From positions 1,556,001 through 1,620,000 of the forward strand of contig OY855908.1 in assembly GCA_963693305.1 (NCBI GenBank): 64,000 bases of DNA, written 5' to 3'. The stretch's first letter is position 1; every line of letters begins with the position of its first letter. Shown one piece after another: positions 12,501 to 21,551 of this stretch. The translations under genes were made by a program, and so were the position numbers. A model generated the notes under the pieces. That model was not told where the DNA came from. It made no database searches and worked only from the letters and a program-made list of their open reading frames with translations. Source of the DNA: Meandrina meandrites (taxonomy: Eukaryota; Cnidaria; Anthozoa; Scleractinia; Meandrinidae).

Positions 12501-15500
12501 GCACCCCCGGTTTGGAGGCTCAAATTTCGAAAAAAAAACTAAACACAATAAAGTTAGAAGTTCCTTTGAAGTTCTATTTGTATACAAACAAGGGCAAACA
12601 AGCACGATTTCAAAACACCATACACGGTGGTTGTGGCAAACTTTTATGCAAACAAAGTCTTTAAATGGCGAAATTTCACTTATCATACCTTAATTTCTGT
12701 TTTTATTCGCCATATCTTATCTGTTGATGCCACTTTGTCAAGATTATCACTTCAAAAAACTCCTTGAAGTTGAAATTCCGACAAATTCGTACGCGTTTGG
12801 AACGAAACGAACGAATGCTTAGCGGCCAAGCTTTCAAACGTGGAGAGGAGTCTGGGTCTCGGTGAAACAGCAAAATGGATTGCAAAATGGCTGAATTTAC
12901 TTTCGATTCGGCTGTTCGGGGATACCATGTTTGTCAAGATGTTTGGAAACCCGCAGTAGGGGAAAAACTTCACGCTGAACAGGAGTTTCACAATCTGAAG
13001 GATAAATCTGCAGTGAAAGTCACGAAAAACAGCGAAACGGTCGGCCATACGCCTCGGGAGTACTCGCGAATATCCTGGTATTTTCATGATGGAAAGATAC
13101 GTGTTGAAGTGACAGGCCGCAGGCTCCATTCCAAACAACTTTATGAATATTAATTAGGCCTTTAAGAACTCCAACCACAGATGTTTCCGTAGATAAGCCG
13201 CACCCCCGATTTTTGACTTAAATTTTGAGGAAAAAGGTGCGGCTTATACATGGAACTTTACGGTATATAGTTTTTTTTTGCTTGATATGTCTCGTAAGAA
13301 CACAATGTAAATGAAATCCAATAATCAGCCACAAAAATTATAACAAAGTGCTTAAAAAATATCATGGCAATTTAATTACTTTTAGTTAATGAATATATAG
13401 GTATTGGTAAGTAAGTTTAATTCAATTGATTATGGAAAGCAAGGACAATTTATGAAGTGTATTGTTACCCCTTTGCTAAAGGAATCTTAACAGCTTCTTC
13501 ATCCACAGCCCTTCGTCTTTTTCTAGGAGTACCTATAACAAATAGTTTAAGATACAATTGTCAAGAACTGAATACATTTTACAAAATATTTAACCAAGTT
13601 ACTTGTCTAGTTGACTGAAAATTGAACACATGCAACTGTTAATAATCTAGATCACAGTCTACAAGCAGTTACCATTTTTGGTCTGTCAAACATGAAGCAA
13701 AAAAAGAGCTCAAGTTGAAAAATGGCTGTAGAATCTTCATGAATGTTCATTTTTCCACTTGCGCTCTTTTGTTTGCTTCACGCTCAACAGACTTAAAAAA
13801 GAGAGACAACTCCTACTCTAACTAGATCAGGGAGATTAGTAAATTTTAAAGAAAAGAAAGATATTAAATTATTCAATTAAATGCCAATCTAATTATATGT
13901 TCTATTGTTTCAAACAAAAACTTGAAGTGTTTAGCCAATCCAGGCAGAAATAAACAGCAATTCCATTTGATCTTTGACACTAAACAAGTTTGCTTCTAAA
14001 GTTAAGTATAATAAACAAAAATAATAACCCAAACCAAAGTGTGATCTAAAAAGTTATGTATCCACAAAATTTACTCATTTATATTATATGTGGTGTTAAT
14101 TTGTTTGTTTGTTTGTTTGTTTTGAAGCACTTTAAGCCACTTTGATGTTAAATTGCTCTTTTGTCTTGTATTCATATTTATAAAACAATCTGAGCAAAGG
14201 AAAAACGAAACACAAACTGGTTTACATGATTGTAAATTAAATACTTCAAACCAAAATTAAACCTCAACACACTCAGCATAATTTTATTAGCAAACTCTAT
14301 TCCTTCCTAGCTTAAACCGCTATTTGGTGATTAGGTGAGAGATGAACTTGGGCTTGATACTAAATGTACATTTTCACATTAAATTCCTACATGTATTACA
14401 AATTCCAACATGTTACCCTCCACATGAGCAAAACAGGGGAACGCGGCTAAAGTTGATGGAAATAATTTATAAATTTATAAACTGGAACAAATTCAATTAA
14501 AAAAATTCTGCCACCCTAGACTTGATAACAAAACCCAGCCATCACAATACTTTGAACACCCTTTCACAAACAACACCATCATGTTCATATTAATTTTTTA
14601 TTACACTTTACCTGTAGAAGTTTGATCCATTTTCCTTTTGCTTGAAGAATAAGACATTTCTTCAAATGATGCCCCACTTTCCTGGGTTTCCATAGCAACA
14701 TCCTCCTCATCCTCCTCGTCATCTTCATCATCGTGCGGTTCACCTCCGTCTTCTTCCTCGTCACTGCCATCGCTGTCGGTATCACTGCCGCTGCTGTCTT
14801 CTTCTTGCTCACCTTCCTCATTTTCCTCACTTTCGTCGTCACTGCCGCTTCCACTTTCACTGCCACTACTTACATTGCTACTGTCGCTATCGTCATCACT
14901 GCTGTCCTCGTTGTACTTTACATCGCGGAAGTGTGCTATTAAAGGTGGTTTCCCTGATGGGATTTTCGGCTGCTTGGGAGCTGGTCCAGGTGTTGGCTTT
15001 TGAACCGAAGGTAAACCTTTTGATGTGCTTGCCAATTTCTGTTCTGAAAGAGCACTTTTTGACTTGGTTTGCACTTCACTAGAAACTAAGTTCTCCATTT
15101 TATCTGCCTTTGACTGCACTTGCTTAGCCTTAGCTGAGTTTGTAACCACTTTTTTGGTTGGTTTCAACATTTCTTCTTTGAGCAAAGAAGAAATCTCTTT
15201 CCCTGCTTTGACATGCGGTTCAGGTTTTGTGGGAACAATTCCTTCAGTTTTATTTAAAATTGATGTCGGCACTTGCAGTCGAGGTGGAGGGCCAGATTTC
15301 ACTTTCTGTAATTTCGGAGGTGTTGGCAAAGACTTGCTAGGTTCAGATATAGGAAGTGTATGATTTTCTTCTGAAATTCTTGCTGTTGACTTACTTTCAC
15401 TTTTCTTTTCTGATGAATTATTTTGCTGGGTATGAACATTACTGTTTTTGCTATGGACAGAGATATCCAACGGCCTTTGACTGTTTAAACTGTTATTCTC

Positions 15501-16563
15501 TGAATTTTTCTCAGGTTGCAACTTATTTCCAGATCTTGTGTCTGTATTTTCGGAAGTGTTGTTGGCAGCCTTTGGTCTTTCAATTTTAGCATCTTTTGTC
15601 CTTTCTTTGTGATGCAAGGGCATGTCACCTGGTCTCATTTCACTGTCTCTATCATTACTTTCTTCACTGCAGTTACTCAACTTTCTGTTAAGACGCGGTA
15701 TCATATCCAGATCACGACCATCTCCTAGATCAAGAATGCCCTCTCCATCATGGTTGCCATGACTACTCCAATGTGATAGTCCAGTTTTTGAGCTATTTGT
15801 TGTGGGACTAGCTTGATGAACAAAACTGTGCATAGACTGTGGACTTGTTGGTGGCGGATAAAATATCCCCGAGCCACTTCCAAAAACACTGGATGAATTA
15901 ACGCCATTCATTAAACTACCCCTAGACCTCGCTGATGGATACAGGCATTCTTCAAGTCTGTCACGATTGGCAAGAGCACAATCGTGCTCGTGAGATAGCC
16001 AGCTTCCAGGAATATGACTCGTGAAGTATTCCGGCGTAATTCCATGGGGATGAGGGTGGGGGGGCATCCACCAACCAGCGCTGCCAGCACCACCAGTTAA
16101 TGAGCCATGCAGCGCTCCAGGGGATGTCAGGCTGCTCTGGGAGCCAAGGATAGGATCTAATGAACCCCTAAAATCTGGCAAACCTGGTCTTCTACCCATC
16201 ATAGAAAATGCACTGGGGTGCATTCCATAAGAAGGATCATGGGACAATGGAGGAGAGCGAAGCACGGTGTTTGGATGGCCTGAAACAAAAGATTCAGACG
16301 ACGAATGATAAGTTTGCAATGAGAGTCACTAAACTGAGAAAACTATGAAACAAACTTGATTTACTTTTAAGAAGGCATGCCTTGAAAGATGACCACAAAA
16401 CAACGAAAACGAAATCTCTTCGAGGTTTGTTTTGCAACGGCGAAATAACGCTAGGAAACAATTTAAACGAAGTGGGACGTTAAAACATACGCTCACCTGG
16501 ATTGCCATCGAAAAAGCTGTGTGTATGTGCGGGACTGTGATTTGGGACGTCTCGAGGATCCAT
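534..16563 (-). CDS. BAZ2B: BAZ2A/BAZ2B-like chromatin remodelling subunit, 5' 23 coding exons (3' end beyond window)
   Basis: Nuclear reader and scaffold subunit of ISWI-type remodelling complexes (family knowledge). Coding exons, 5' to 3': 16563-16497, 16279-14612, 13532-13469, 12017-11903, 11079-10987, 9968-9845, 9045-8953, 8461-8369, 8032-7958, 7661-7600, 7389-7324, 7061-7017, 6868-6803, 6301-6239, 6039-5962, 5535-5424, 4623-4490, 3747-3637, 3330-3221, 2831-2757, 2197-1942, 1818-1759, 1635-534. All junctions keep frame over 1577 codons. Order of parts: Ser-rich and acidic N-terminus (1-578), MBD/TAM (about 579-669), charged coiled coil (670-925), DDT (about 930-1000), WHIM-type helices (about 1040-1115), AT-hook at about 1121, acidic run, second WHIM/D-TOX block with the sequence DRYKRRYWILP (about 1215-1256), and two more AT-hooks with core PPGRPP. 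The start ATG at 16563 follows an in-frame TAG across the upstream splice. The last exon ends in a donor at 533, so the PHD finger and bromodomain should lie to the left. Cnidarians may have one ancestral BAZ2, so A versus B is not decided. Confidence 0.93.
2336..2690 (+). repeat. Two adjacent tRNA-headed SINEs
   Basis: 2341-2450 has a tRNA-like head (CAGTGGCCTAATGGTTAG) and a GGGCAAGACACTTTACTC motif seen in some SINE bodies. At 2452 a second head of tRNA-Ser type begins (GCGTGGCTGAGTGGTTAGAG, B box GGTTCAAGTCCC). Its body contains GCCAGTTGGCATTTTTAACC, shared with 5062-5180 and 6480-6772. Confidence 0.7.
4130..4468. mobile_element. MULE-like MITE with 11-bp target duplication
   Basis: The direct repeat GGAGTTGTACC occurs at 4130-4140 and 4458-4468. 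The 317-bp element between them starts ATTCTTGTCCCCATAGCCC and ends with the reverse complement of a near-identical sequence. The imperfect terminal inverted repeats are roughly 75-80 bp. Long TIRs with a 9-11 bp duplication are typical of Mutator-like elements. It is in a BAZ2-like intron. Confidence 0.75.
5062..5200 (+). repeat. Truncated SINE body
   Basis: This matches the 3' body of the SINEs at 2452 and 6480: a CCAAGTTCAACTCCTG block, then CCTGCCTGTTGGGATTCTTA, then TTTAACCATATTATGTTCAT. The tRNA head is missing. Confidence 0.55.
6480..6772 (-). repeat. tRNA-Ser-derived SINE, reverse orientation
   Basis: Read on the minus strand it starts GCAGCGTGGCCGAGTGGTTT, has a B box GGGTTCAAGCCC, and continues into a body with AACCAGTTGGGATTTTTAAC. 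It ends in ATG-rich sequence around 6480. It is the most complete copy of this SINE family in the window. Confidence 0.75.
7600..9045 (-). other. BAZ2B: Duplicated coiled-coil exons of the BAZ2-like gene
   Basis: Exons 9045-8953 and 8461-8369 are both exactly 93 bp, both phase 1 at each end, and encode alignable peptides that start EMVQKAVEAK and EMAQKAAAAK and end KMAKKER and KMAKRER. The next exon (8032-7958, 75 bp) is also phase 1 at both ends and ends REAKKER. The exon 7661-7600 enters in phase 1 and leaves in phase 0. This looks like tandem exon duplication inside the coiled coil. Confidence 0.8.
10105..10421 (+). mobile_element. TTAA-flanked MITE, copy 1
   Basis: It starts TTAAGGTGGCT at 10105 and ends AGCCACCTTAA at 10421, so the ends are inverted and flanked by TTAA as in piggyBac-type elements. 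The interior aligns with the reverse complement of 10430-10776. Confidence 0.7.
10430..10776 (-). mobile_element. TTAA-flanked MITE, copy 2, inverted and truncated
   Basis: On the minus strand it begins ATTAAGGTGGCTCATAATAC near 10776. It shares blocks such as AATGAACAAATT, TTGCCATGG, AAAGATACcATATTTT and GTAATAACTcAAAAACT with copy 1, in the same order. The other end is missing. The two copies stand tail to tail within one BAZ2-like intron. Confidence 0.65.
10987..12017 (-). other. BAZ2B: MBD/TAM domain exons of the BAZ2-like gene
   Basis: The exons at 12017-11903 and 11079-10987 encode the methyl-CpG-binding-like (TAM) domain. Visible residues are GWRRQTRLRQ, then GDVYYFAPCGKKLRTYPEV, then a C-terminal half ending in FSFSTKLHIGEFLE. 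This matches the order WR-R...VYYYSPCGK-...FPEV...FSFS...G-F- known from BAZ2 proteins. In mammals the BAZ2 TAM domain binds RNA or DNA without clear methyl-CpG specificity. The domain starts in the basic exon 13532-13469 (TPRKRRR). Confidence 0.9.
12459..13265. mobile_element. 807-bp TIR element with perfect 30-bp ends
   Basis: The left end begins TACCGTAAAGTTCCATGTAT and the right end is its exact reverse complement; the match runs 30/30 bases. TA dinucleotides flank both sides, consistent with a TA target duplication. Inside each end there is a further TAAGCCGCACCC copy. No transposase is visible, so it is non-autonomous. The perfect ends suggest recent movement. It lies in the BAZ2-like intron between exons 13532-13469 and 12017-11903. 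Confidence 0.8.
12875..13153 (+). CDS. HIRAN-like small ORF inside a TIR element
   Basis: A 92-residue ORF beginning MDCKMAEFTFDSAVRGYHV. Its pattern (RGYHV..DVW.P..GE.L...EF.N..DKSAVKV......VGH.PRE.S....YF..GKI.VEVTGRR) resembles HIRAN-domain proteins, which bind DNA ends and are abundant as short proteins in cnidarians (from memory, no search done). It lies between perfect terminal inverted repeats within an intron of the BAZ2-like gene and on the opposite strand. It may be a gene carried by the element or a captured host fragment. There is no sign of introns. Whether it is expressed is unknown. Confidence 0.5.
   Translation: MDCKMAEFTFDSAVRGYHVCQDVWKPAVGEKLHAEQEFHNLKDKSAVKVTKNSETVGHTPREYSRISWYFHDGKIRVEVTGRRLHSKQLYEY
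14160..14275. repeat. Dispersed repeat, copy 2
   Basis: Diverged copy of the family at 10-115: TTGTCTTGTATTCATA, then GAGCAAAGGAAAAACGAAAC, ACTGGTTT and TTCAAACCAAAATTAAACC. It is preceded by a (TTTG)n run at 14101-14124. Confidence 0.55.
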
Positions 16564-16951
16564 TCCAGGACAGCGAGGTATTTCGGACTCGCAGCTATTC
16601 CTGAGGATTAGAAATACGATGTCAAGGGACGAAACAATAGCTTAAATAGATGTGTTGGTGGCCACGAAATGCGTGCTTACGCCGAGTCAAGAATATCGAG
16701 CTATAAGGGACGTATTATGCGTTGTTAATACACATGTTTATTTACAACTGTTAGAAAAACTATTTTAGAGTATTGTTCCATCGACAGAAGTTGGAAAAAC
16801 CGTCAAGATTCCTTCCCAAAGCGATTTGCTTCGCCGAGTATTTCCCCGCCCTGAATTTAACGACAAAATTCAAGCGAAGTACGCAGAGGAAAGTTACAAA
16901 CTATTTGATAAGGATAGGAAGCCTGGAAATACATTAAAATCGAGTTCTTAC

Positions 16952-17040
16952 CGGCAAAAGTCGTTCTTGATATGCTTCTATCCTTTTCTGTAACTTCCAG
17001 CCTGTCCCCTACACATCATCTGGCCTTCGTCGGAGAAAGA
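16952..17040 (-). promoter_or_regulatory. Probable 5' UTR exon and promoter-proximal region of the BAZ2-like gene
   Basis: A strong minus-strand donor (GTAAGA) lies at 16951. Splicing it to the acceptor before 16600 joins an untranslated segment with an in-frame TAG upstream of the ATG at 16563. The transcription start is not visible and the right boundary is a guess. A full palindromic CRE (TGACGTCA) occurs about 270 bp further upstream at 17306-17313. Confidence 0.45.
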
Positions 17041-17305
17041 CAAAAACAGCCATTTTGGATGGCGTTTTGAGGGAATTTTAAGTCTCGAAAGCTCAGGAAA
17101 CCTGCAAATCGAGCTCTGGAAATTCTGCAACACGTGTGCAAATCTAGTTTATGAACAACTGAAGAGTCTCCGAAGTTCAAAATACTATGGAGTATTGAAG
17201 AAAGCGGCGAAACTTGGAATCGACGTGGAAATTTACCTTTTAGGGTTGTTTGGTGCGATATTGAGGAAAGAAGGGCGAAGGAAAGCATAAAGCGCATGTG
17301 GTACG

Positions 17306-17313
17306 TGACGTCA
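17306..17313. promoter_or_regulatory. Consensus CRE palindrome TGACGTCA
   Basis: A perfect 8-bp cAMP-response element sits upstream of the probable first exon of the BAZ2-like gene. CREB/ATF proteins bind this sequence (established). That it controls this gene is inference from position only. Confidence 0.35.
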
Positions 17314-20300
17314 CAGAATTGTAAAACAATGCCTCGTGAAATAATCAAAAGTAAACTGACTCGCTACGCCACGAGTTACGGTAAAGAATTACCACTTTCA
17401 TCTCATTACTCCTCCCCTCAAATACTCGCCAGTCGGCGACCGGAAAAGCTTCGTAGACAACATTTTTGCTTCTTGAGAATCTGTTGAGGTAATCTCTTGC
17501 GATCACGAACCTGAAGTTCTCTCGGACAGCAAAAAAACTTGCCTTGAAATTCGCCGGTTGGTAAAAATGGACCCTGAAGGAAAACCCATGGTTGTGACTA
17601 TGTAAATTTGCCAAAACTTAGCGTTTCAAAATGTTGAACTTCCACTGTAATTTTTTTCCCGATCTTTGTTGACGCGAGCGAAGTAATTTCGATTTGCAAG
17701 TGAATTGGAACGATCGGCCCGCATTCGGTGATGTTTGAGGAACTTTTAATAATCGTTCCGCGGCCGAGTGGTTTAACCCGCTACGGTGGTCTAAAAATAC
17801 ACAAGATCACAGTATGATGGACATGACCAGTGTGGCAATGATCTAAATATATAAGAGAGCATTTCATACAGCGATCTAAATGACGAATCCACTGCGAAAA
17901 TCAAACATTTGAAGTGAAATACCTTGAAGATTAGTGACTCCGCAACTGGACGGCAAAATCAAGTAGTTGTTTGCCCTCGAAATCTCAAATTACCGTGGAA
18001 AATATTGTCGCTTCATGCGAGTATAACACAAGTTTTGGTTTCCTAGATCTGAAAAAACAGGCTAGACGTGTAAGAATTAAAAAATGCGGCTTTTTCATTA
18101 TTTAAACATATCAGTCAGGTAGGGCTTTATTGCGGAAATTTATTTCCTTTCGATGGCAGGAATTTTACAGAAACTGTATACAAACAGTAACAATAACTCA
18201 ATGAGGCTATTTACACCGTTTTCCGATCTTTGAAAGTATCCAGCCATCGCTTCAACGCGAAAAGAATTTTCCCTCTGTCAATTCTGCCGCGCATTATTGA
18301 TTCCGCGGATTGAAAAGTTGATTTATGTAAAACACTCAAGGAGATGAATTCTCTCAGGGATGTAAAAATATTACGAACTCGCGAGTCCGCGGCGAGTGTT
18401 AAATAACAGACTCATTACCCGTAAAACTATTGAATTCTCGCTCGGTGATTGGTCAGAATTCAATACACATATTTGCATTTTGTGCACTTCGTTCATCAAC
18501 TGTCACAACCAGACAAAGAGATAACCCAAACAAAGCGGTTAATTGGAGCTCCATCGAGATCGCGTCTAACAGCGCAAAGCGCTCTGTAAACCAGGAGTCA
18601 CAGTCTCTAAGAAACGAACAGAAAAAGGGATTAATATAAAACACACAGCAAAGAAAGGAACTTGGGCTTTATAGACATTCAAATTTTTCTCACGCTAATC
18701 CAATTTCTTTCAAGACGATACACAAACGCGCGCGCAATTAGAAATGTATTTTGGATAGAAAATGATCAGAGCGACTAAAATTAGAGATTGATGAAAAAGT
18801 TCTGTGATCTGCGAGTAGATGCAGATTATTTTTTTTCGGTGAAATATATTGCAGACTGTAATAGCTGTATCTAAATCTACCATTTCACCATTTCATTTGG
18901 TAAAAGTATTTGTAGGGACAAAAACGCTGAAAGAAAATTAATCTGGTTCTGGATAGAGCTTGGGTTGATTGGTAATTGTGATTATGATTATTTTTTATTG
19001 TTTTTCCTTTATTTTATTTTTTATTTTTTATTTTTTTGCGCGCGTTGGTTAACTTACTGATTAAAAAAGCTAACTGTTCTAATCACCGATAATTGTTTGA
19101 AACGTAAATGTACGACACAATATTTCTCTAAATGCAACAAAAATGAAAAAAAATACAGTTGTAAACTGACTTGAGTTTTTTCTTAGCGATGGTGTCAAAT
19201 TTCTAGCGTGACTTGCCATTCTAGAACCCAGTCCCAGGGAGTATTAGGGACACTGCGAGTCTGACTCGCGCGTCTGAAGTTTTAATTCAGTTTTTTCAGG
19301 GGGGGTTTTTATGGAAAGTTTAATAGGAATAAAGTTGTTGTTTTAATTATTTAATCTTTGATTTCCGGCTAAACCGCCCCAGCTTATCGCGACAAGAGTA
19401 AACCGGTTTACTGTCTGATTTGCTTTACATAACACGTCTGCTTTGTTCGCAGCCCAATCATAATAGCCACAACAAAAAATATACATATTCTAGGCATAGG
19501 TTTTTCTATACCAGTAGTGGTATAACAGTTAGTTGGGTTATAGGATGCACCGATATTTTCATAGTCTTTTGGAGATGTTTGAAACCATTTAGACCACGTT
19601 GCACAGCATAGCAAAGCAAAACTTGCGTTTATGAAGAGATATTTTTCGTGATTGTGAGCTGCTTTAAAGCGACACAACAAGGCATACAGCAAAGATTTCC
19701 GGTTTACGGAAGTTGTCAGGGTGTTGCACGCGAAAAGTTTTAACTTTCCAGTCAACGTGAAGAGGATGAAAACGAAAACGGCTTGATTACGAGATGATTT
19801 ACAAGCAGAACACTTTTCAGTACGGACAGAGTTACAGCAGGATCAGGAGCAGATACTCAAGAACGCTGCGTGAAAGGAAAACTGAATATTTGCCAGGCTA
19901 TTCTTTGCTTGCATCGGTCAATTCCAGCAGTGTTCACCCCTCCCGGGCATTATCCACGCATTTTGCTAACCTATTAATCCCCGGCCAGGGGTGGGTCATT
20001 TAAAAATTTTGTCACTGCCCAGTGACCGGGCATTTTCCTACCCTCGGAACGACCCCGGGACATGAGATACACTGTGGTTTTGGTCCCGCACGTGGGAGAG
20101 AACGCAGACATGTGCCCTGCGAGGACTTTGGCTCAAAAGACGAAACTTAATTGCCGAATGGCTGACCAAACAAGGGTTACAAAAGTCAACAGATGTTTTT
20201 AAATGAATCCATTGCCACTTCCGTGTTCTTGTTTCTGGCTTCTGTTTTTAGACTGTGCGTAGTCGCGATAGTCAGCGCTCGCTCGCTTTCGCGTTCGTCC

Positions 20301-20619
20301 CCGCGGGTTTTTCCGATTTTTAAAGCAAAAAAGAGAATGCTCAAAGTCTATTGTTTTGTTATCACAAGTCGCCAGAGCCCGCGCATTTTCGGCAACCCTA
20401 ACATACAGCAGCGTTTTTCTCGCTTATTGTATCCTTCCAGTCCTATACCATTGCCCGCTGTTTTGTTGATACCATTGGCCCATGTTTACGCCTATCCCCT
20501 CATCTCTGGCATCATTTTCTCTTGCTGGCACCTATTTGCAGCAAAGAACAAATGCATAATCGATCTCACGGTTTTATTTTTAAGTGAGCTAAAAGAATAA
20601 ACCAATGTAAGAGCTTGTT

Positions 20620-21130
20620 CAAATTTTTCGTGATAGTTGATGATATTTTTTCCCGTTTGACCACGCGTATGATAGTATGATACTTTTTCGGTCAGCTGTT
20701 TTCCTCAAAAATCGGCGGGCTCGTTTAAAATGGCCGCCATATAAGTTCCTCGCGAGGCTCAGCTGCAGCTTCAGAAATTCGTGTTTATATTCAAGATGAT
20801 AATGATGACAAAAAAATATTGAAGACCAAGGTAACATAGAGAAGATATCTTTCGAAGAAAGTGTCAACTCGCAAGAATTAGATGAAACACGGCAAAAAAA
20901 TAAATAATAAAGAAGAGTATCACTAAATGTTCATCGGGTAAGAAGCCTGCCTTTGGGACATTTCTTCGAATGAACTAGCTGCTCACGTGACCTTGCTCGT
21001 GCGACTGCCGGTGAACTATCGTCAACTATCACAAACTTCTTTGGCCGTTTGACCATGTCAATGATAGTTGATGATAGTTAGCAGAGAATCAACTATCATC
21101 GACTATCATGCGCCGTTTGACCAGGGATTA
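20620..21130. repeat. Hairpin-bearing repeat with TGATAGTTGATGATA units
   Basis: Copies of GATAGTTGATGATA occur at both ends of this stretch along with the motif CCGTTTGACCA. Around 21059-21110 an imperfect hairpin forms between AATGATAGTTGATGATAG and its reverse complement. The structure suggests a MITE-like element. The exact ends are not certain. Confidence 0.5.
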
Positions 21131-21437
21131 AATTTGACTCAGTGAAAGTCAAGTTTCATGAACAAAATCATTTTCAAAGGGGCGTCCATCAAGTCACACG
21201 GAGTATCATACAAAATTCATTTATTTTTCTTGTGAAACATAACATTAACGCGTGACGATCCAAAAGCGGATGCCAAAACAAAACAATATTGGGCGAGAGC
21301 TTTAGATATTAAAATTCATTTCAATAATGAGGCGGTGGGGAACCAAATCACTTTAAAAAGTCGTTAAGAATAAGTAAACTTCCATATTTGTTACTCAGCC
21401 CTTTGATGTTTTTTTGTTCGTTTTTCTTTTTCTTTTT

Positions 21438-21443
21438 TTTATT
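21438..21443 (-). promoter_or_regulatory. Candidate polyadenylation signal AATAAA of gene A
   Basis: A minus-strand AATAAA lies about 110 bases beyond the gene A stop codon. This supports 21653-21552 as the terminal coding exon. Confidence 0.5.
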
Positions 21444-21551
21444 TAACATAACAATTGTCTTCTAAAGGAATTTCTTCTGGAGGTCCCAACTGTGCTCGGC
21501 ATCAGCCTTTTCGACCGTGTTTGCTGGCGGGAAAACTGGATCGATGATTTT

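Larger units (their letters stand above)
17041..21437. other. Intergenic region between the BAZ2-like promoter and the gene A 3' end
   Basis: No convincing exon on either strand. It holds the CRE noted at 17306, a short tRNA-like scrap near 17762 (CGGCCGAGTGGTTTAA), T-rich low-complexity sequence at about 18985-19040, and the hairpin repeat at 20620-21130. A 135-codon open frame at 20193-20600 looks non-coding. Confidence 0.6.

Noticed and set aside
14733..14942. Plus-strand hydrophobic ORF resembling a membrane protein
   Set aside because: Antisense of the Ser/Asp/Glu-rich block in the large BAZ2-like exon; complement of such codons gives Val/Ile/Ala runs.
20193..20600. 135-codon plus-strand ORF
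   Set aside because: No recognisable domain, no splice or promoter signal, and composition similar to surrounding noncoding DNA.
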